Shown piece by piece: positions 59,482-64,000 of a stretch of DNA of 64,000 nt. The first letter of the stretch is position 1, and every line of letters begins with the position of its first letter. The stretch comes from Colletotrichum lupini (Eukaryota > Ascomycota > Sordariomycetes > Glomerellales > Glomerellaceae): assembly GCF_023278565.1 (NCBI RefSeq), contig NC_064673.1:2542001-2606000 (forward strand), in the 5' to 3' direction. The position numbers and the translations under genes are program-made. The notes beneath the pieces were generated by a model. The model saw only the letters and a program-made list of their open reading frames with translations. It did not search any database and was not told the DNA's origin.

Positions 59482-60791
59482 ATGGCTGATCAACCGGTTG
59501 TTTCAAGCACACCTCCGAGATCCCCTGTACTAGCGGTAGAGGCAGCATCTCCAACAACTACACCAGCCACCGCCGCACAGTCACCTCCGGCTGTGGCCTT
59601 GACGGCCACTTCGCCGAGCTCTGGCCAATCGCCTGGGGCTGCACCAGTAGAGGGACCACCAGACACGGCTTCTCAGTCGCAAAATGCAGTTGTTGAGGCC
59701 CAAGACGAGACCGATGATGGTAGTGACGGCTACCAATCTGCGTCCGAAAGAGAGTCCAACGCATCAACTACGCTGGCATCCACAATTCGTGATTTCAACT
59801 TTGAAAACAAAAGGAGATACCACAAGTTCAAAGAAGGCAGATATGCATTTCCTAACGACGATGCTGAGCAAGAAAGGGAGGATATGAAGCACTCCATGGT
59901 TGTCACACTCTGCGGCGGGGCACTGCACAATGCGCCCCTCGAGAATCCTCAGAAAATCCTGGATGTCGGAACCGGGACTGGCATTTGGGCAATTGACAGT
60001 GAGTTGATCCATTTGACATACCTGAAGCTGAATCACAAAGGAAAGGACTAATGTTCACAGTGGGTGACGAATATCCGGAAGCAGAGGTTACGGGAATTGA
60101 TCTCAGCCCTATTCAACCTCCATATGTCCCAGCTAATGTTGCTTTCATCGTCGACGATGCTGAAGCCGAATGGTTGCACCCAGAAAACTCTCTTGATTAC
60201 GTTCATGTTCGAAACATGGGAGCTGCAATCAAAGACTGGGAAAAACTCCTTGCCCAAGCGTTTCGGTATGGTTACATCATTGATCTTTTTCTCCAACTCT
60301 TACTTCGATATCATCTGACGTTGCCTAGCGCCTTGAAACCAGGAGGCTGGATCGAACTCCAGGAGATGAAGTGGAACTTCAATTGCGACGATGACACAAT
60401 GTCCCCTGACTATGCCCTCACTAAGATGATGAAGCTTGTTTGGGAAGGCCTCGGGAAGTTTGGCATCGAAGCAGATGTTGCCGACGTCAACCCCAAGCGT
60501 ATCGACGACGCGGGCTTTATCAATCTAGTACAAGATGTTCAAAAGGTTCCCGTGGGCGAGTGGCCAAAGAGAGAAGATCTGAAAATGATCGGAGCATACT
60601 GTAAAGCTGTTCTCTACGACGGCATACATGGAGTCACGATGGGGCCACTTACACGAGGCCTGGGATGGTCTGCTCCTGAGGTCGAGATTTTCCTGATTGA
60701 TGTACGAAAGGATCTACTCAATACTGGCATCCATTCGTATGTGTTCTACCACTCCGTTGCAGGACAGAAACCGAGGGAGAGTGCCGCTTGA
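59482..60791 (+). CDS. SAM-dependent class I methyltransferase (LaeA-like group)
   Basis: Three exons (59482-59998, 60061-60265, 60329-60791) give 394 residues. The first 85 residues are a Pro/Ser/Thr/Ala-rich tail, then an acidic patch (about 73-80). Motif I is ILDVGTGTGIWAID, interrupted by the first intron just after the motif. It is followed by EVTGIDLSP (motif II acidic end), FIVDDAEAEW (post I), RNMGAAIKDW and LKPGGWIELQEM. The variable 'YH(K)FKEGRYAFPNDDAEQERE' N-terminal block is typical of the fungal LaeA-like methyltransferase family, which includes natural product enzymes as well as regulators. The substrate is not evident. Intron 1 contains the expected GTGAGT donor and CAG acceptor. 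Confidence 0.87.
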
Positions 60792-60879
60792 AGTAGGCAT
60801 GAAGGGTACGAATTTACTTGGGACGTAGATGACACCATAATGAACAATTAACGTTCAACTACAGTGGTCGTAAAAGTAC

Positions 60880-60970
60880 TTGTGAGGAAGGCTCATAATT
60901 ATGACCTTATTCCCTAAAATCTTAGTTTATATATAATATATTTATAAGATCTTATCTCAGTAATCGCGTT
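60880..60970. other. Short A+T-rich patch
   Basis: About 90 bases rich in TA dinucleotides (TTTATATATAATATATTTATAAG) sit in otherwise normal DNA downstream of the methyltransferase. They may be a small relic of a RIP-mutated repeat or simply terminator sequence. Confidence 0.3.
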
Positions 60971-61068
60971 GCTCGAAGGCTTGACCTTGGATGACATCAG
61001 TCTACTTGCTTGAGTTCCAAGCTAAGCACCTTTTGGTAAGTGCCGAGAGCAAGAGGTCTCTTAGAATT

Positions 61069-62096
61069 TCAGTCACTATCTTCAATGTCGCCTCCCTTCG
61101 GTACCGGGTAGTACAGCGTTGTTTGACCCAGTGCGAAGATGATGGCTGTGATTAGGGCGAATGATGTGAATATCACAGCAACCTAGTGAGTGTTAGTGTC
61201 GTCAAGAACTATGAGGAATCTGATCCTTCTGACCTTGCCGTTGTCATCAAAACCCTTTCCTCTGCCGATGTCTTCGGCAACAGCGCTCCAAACCAAGAAG
61301 ATCATCCCTGAGATCATGCAGAGAACCGCGCCTGCCAGGAACAGAACTGACAACTGCCAGGCGTAGACTTGCATTTTGCGAGGGCGGTACTTCCACTCAG
61401 TGCCAATCAAAACCCGATCTTGGGTGCGCAGAGACTGTCTGATGAGAACCAAGCCATCCCTATGTCCGGCCATTCTATGGAGCCGAATTGTCTGGTCTGC
61501 CGCTGTCAACACACTGGCAAGGGCAAAAGCGATACCGCAGAACCAGCAGGTCCGTACAGGCCAGGGAGTGGTCGTTTCAGGGGGCAGAAGATTCGGCCAT
61601 GAACCGGTCGATGTGAGGACATTTGCGAGCAGAGCGGACTGTCTCTATGTTAGCCCGGCGTATGTGGCCACAAGTCACAACTGCCGTAAAACATGTAGTA
61701 CTGCGCATTGGACTATAAACAAAAGCTCAACTCACTACCACGCCTACGAAGTTAAGCTCTTGCAGCTTGTTGTCCTTCCATTTCTCAGTGAGTCTGTTTC
61801 TTTCGTCCTGGTCGTCATGATTCAGGAGCAAGAGTAGTGGGTCGTATGTCAAGGTTGGTGGAGAGAAGAGACCACCCCGGAAGATGTGGACGATGAAAGA
61901 CACCGCCCTGCTACTCTGATTTTTAACACTGCGTGAAGTTGAACGCTGTCCCTTATTGTTAGCTCACGAACATCTAGCTGTCAAAGCTTCCATTCAGTAG
62001 ACTTTGGAAACATACTATTCTAGCTGCTACCTCCGACTGGCCATTGTTGCCCAGCAGAGGGGTTCTTGTCTGCGGAAGATCGTCGGAATAAGGCAT
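61069..62096 (-). CDS. Fungal membrane protein of unknown function, four exons
   Basis: Exons 62016-62096, 61739-61951, 61234-61644 and 61069-61182 (minus strand) join in frame to 272 residues. The N-terminal 85 residues are polar (MPYSDDLPQTRTPLLG) and end in a charged stretch. Hydrophobic helices follow near 131-150, 195-218 and 236-256, with a weaker one near 96-110, giving three or four spans. The C-terminus is acidic. The start was chosen because it is the first ATG giving continuous frames over three introns. The acceptor of exon 3 could also lie 6 bases downstream. No family was recognised. It sits between the methyltransferase and the aminotransferase-like gene. Confidence 0.7.
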
Positions 62097-62706
62097 CGTA
62101 GCATCCGAATTAGAGTTTGATGCTACACCATGAGATGGCAGACTACCAATTACTTGAGTTCTTCAGGGAAAACCAAAGACAGCGTCCAAAGCTACCGAAG
62201 TAATTAGTCAAGTTTGTCATTTCAACCCCGCAATCGACATCGAGGTCATGCGACACGCCTTGAGGCAGATCATACGTCATTGTGAACAACTCGCTAATCG
62301 GATATGGGTTGGATCGGAGTTCGCGCTGCTTACATAACACACTTTAAGCTTTCCACTGCTTGTGACAACCTGTTCATCCCATCCTCCTTTCATCGTAATC
62401 TCTCCTTTTTGGCGATTCTGCAGATGACGCGAAGATGTTAGGTGAGTAGATCTAATAGATCTTATGAGCTTAGTCTTGAGTGTGAGGCCATGTTGAAATT
62501 GAGCTGATGTGGAGAGTACATCTATCGGTGTAAGTCCTATTGCTGTGAGCAGTGTGCGCCTAACCAAGGCACTCTAAGTACTAGAAGCAAGTAGATTCAT
62601 TTGTCAGAGACCAATGCCCCTTTTCTGTTCGATCTTCTCCATCATTTAAGAAAGGAAGAGGAGCATAGTGATCCTAGGTAACCCTACTTCTTGAGGTGAC
62701 TTGTTC
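62097..62706. other. 610-bp intergenic region
   Basis: Promoter of the membrane protein and 3' end of the aminotransferase-like gene; no further structure recognised. Confidence 0.4.
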
Positions 62707-63803
62707 TTAAACACAATGATGCCGGAAGAAGTGACGCCCACACACCTCCCCCTCACACTTGCCGATGCAACACCTTCGACACCAATCGTCTTTCTTCGCT
62801 GTGGTTCGGTTTCCACACCAGAAACACCAAGTCGGCTTAGATCCTCGCTTCGTCAATAAATTTGAGAGCTCCTCGCGAGCCGATCTGCTACTCCTACCAA
62901 TGATTTCTTCGAGCACCTCGCTTCTCGTCATATCTTTCTCAAGCCTGGGGAGCCACTTAACCCAAGGTATCCACGAACCAGCCGTTTTCGCGCCCATGAC
63001 CAGCATCTCTCCAGCAATATCCTTTCTGACAAAGATTAGGCTCTCTAGCCCTCCAAGAATTTCAGGAGGAGTCACCTCATGTCCTCGTTCTGCTGCCTGA
63101 TCGAGGACAAAGTCGCGAATAGCCTGTCCGATAATTCTACTCAACATCACAAAGTTCCCCTGAACTGCAATCTCGATTGTGGTCATGGCCTGAATGAGGT
63201 CTGCAGTCGGCAGTGGCTTCTGGAAGTTGTTTTGCCACTTACGAACAGCTCGACTGCGTGAACTCCCCAAGAGCCCAAATCTTTTGACAAATTGCCCATC
63301 AAAGCCGATGGCGATTCCCTGAGAGCCAGTAGCCTTGCCAAAAAAGACGAGATCGGGGGAGATAACATCGAAGTACTCCTCCCGTTGGAAGCAAAATGGT
63401 GCACCGCAACGTATGGCAGTCAGAGTTTCATCTACTGCTAACAGTAATTGGTACTCTGCGCACATGACGCCCAGCCGGCTGAGAAGACTGGGATTCAAGA
63501 CTCTCCCATTGAATTGGGTTTCCACAAGCTCAACAACAATACCGATACATCCCGCTTCTCTGGCGACGAATAGTTGATCACGAAGTTCGTCATCAGAGAC
63601 ACCATCTATGTGAAGCAGGGCAGGGTTGCTTCCATAGGGCTTCGGAGAGTCTGAATATTTCAGTGAAGATTTGTGCTTAGTAAATACGTTAACATTGAAA
63701 CATTTGGTAGGACTCAGTGAGCTCTTACTCCTGGTGCTCTAGTAGACGCGGTTGTTGCTGCGGCGTACGTATCAGATAGAAGCGCCCAGCAAGGCTGCTT
63801 TGC
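62707..63803 (-). CDS. Class-III aminotransferase-like protein with Cys-rich C-terminus (5' end unresolved)
   Basis: The main exon 62707-63675 encodes 322 residues. LLLAVDETLTAIR (the Asp that contacts PLP) and DLVFFGKATGSQG (Schiff-base Lys in FGK, near 63335) are class-III aminotransferase marks, and spacing between them is normal. Upstream, a likely GTAAGA...AAG intron (63676-63728) joins an exon at 63729-63803 (DTYAAATTASTR resembles the family's HGRT region). An in-frame stop at 63804-63806 blocks further extension, so another intron or a disabling mutation must exist. The last 40 residues are odd: eight Cys in CxxC, CxxCC, C and C spacing plus a terminal HHC, like a small zinc-binding module, which is not usual for this family. 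Confidence 0.65.
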
Positions 63804-63990
63804 TTATATGTCCTCCCAACCCAACCTCTTCAGAGTATCGTACTCATCTGTGAAGGGGCTCTCAGATGATTCTAAAGATTCAGACATCGAAAGTTCTTCA
63901 AGCGTCAGAATTATTTTAACCACAGTTTCGGGATCCATGGTGCTGCTGGTCAAGGTCCCGTAGTGGATTGGCATGAAACCACCAAAATAG
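63804..63990 (-). CDS. Possible exon or gene end running to the window edge
   Basis: A minus-strand frame open to the window edge reads about 62 residues with acidic, non-random composition (MDPETVVKIILTLEEL ... DTLKRLGWEDI) and a stop at 63804-63806. It shares frame with the aminotransferase-like exon. It could be the N-terminal exon of that gene, before a missed intron, or the end of another gene. Function not recognised. Confidence 0.35.
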
Positions 63991-64000
63991 TTCCTGCAAT

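Overview
The window looks like a chromosome segment of a filamentous ascomycete (Pezizomycotina, probably a Sordariomycete; genus not determined). The signs are short spliceosomal introns with GTAAGT/GTGAGT donors and TAG/CAG acceptors, fungal protein families (Dbp4, a SUN-domain protein, a PTH11-type rhodopsin-like receptor, peroxidase family 2, tyrosinase), and a long A+T block with the C-to-T/G-to-A signature of repeat-induced point mutation (RIP).

Layout. 1-1,005: a small intronless VOC/glyoxalase-fold protein. 1,097-17,027: a composite retroelement block. It consists of a 396-bp miniature LTR unit, joined end to end to a RIP-destroyed Ty1/copia element (177-bp LTRs), into which a Ty3/gypsy element (190-bp LTRs, minus strand, TTATC target duplication) has inserted. 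The only outer target duplication is CATGC around the whole block. 17,479-40,016: housekeeping genes, namely Dbp4 RNA helicase, a SUN-domain nuclear-envelope protein, UDP-glucose 4-epimerase, a quinone oxidoreductase with a likely mitochondrial leader, and a 1,876-residue ankyrin-repeat protein. 40,017-45,460: a gene-poor stretch with homopolymer runs and two perfect 13-bp inverted repeats.

45,461-64,000: an accessory region. It holds a PTH11-like receptor, a precursor with about 22 copies of TDGRSGYN mostly followed by KR/RR, a secreted M28 aminopeptidase, a heme-thiolate peroxidase (chloroperoxidase family), a secreted tyrosinase, a SAM methyltransferase, an unknown four-exon membrane protein, and a class-III aminotransferase-like gene with an odd Cys-rich tail that runs toward the window edge.

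The main discovery candidate is the repeat precursor. Its architecture (N-terminal membrane/signal segment, identical tyrosine-containing cores, acidic spacers, dibasic Kex2-type sites) matches the precursors of Kex2-processed fungal peptides, including dikaritin RiPPs such as ustiloxin and phomopsin. A tyrosinase, a peroxidase, a methyltransferase and an aminopeptidase lie within about 12 kb, so a RiPP-like pathway is a reasonable hypothesis. No UstY/DUF3328 gene, the usual hallmark of dikaritin clusters, was recognised, and co-regulation cannot be judged from sequence alone. Gene models with introns were built by eye from splice signals and frame continuity.
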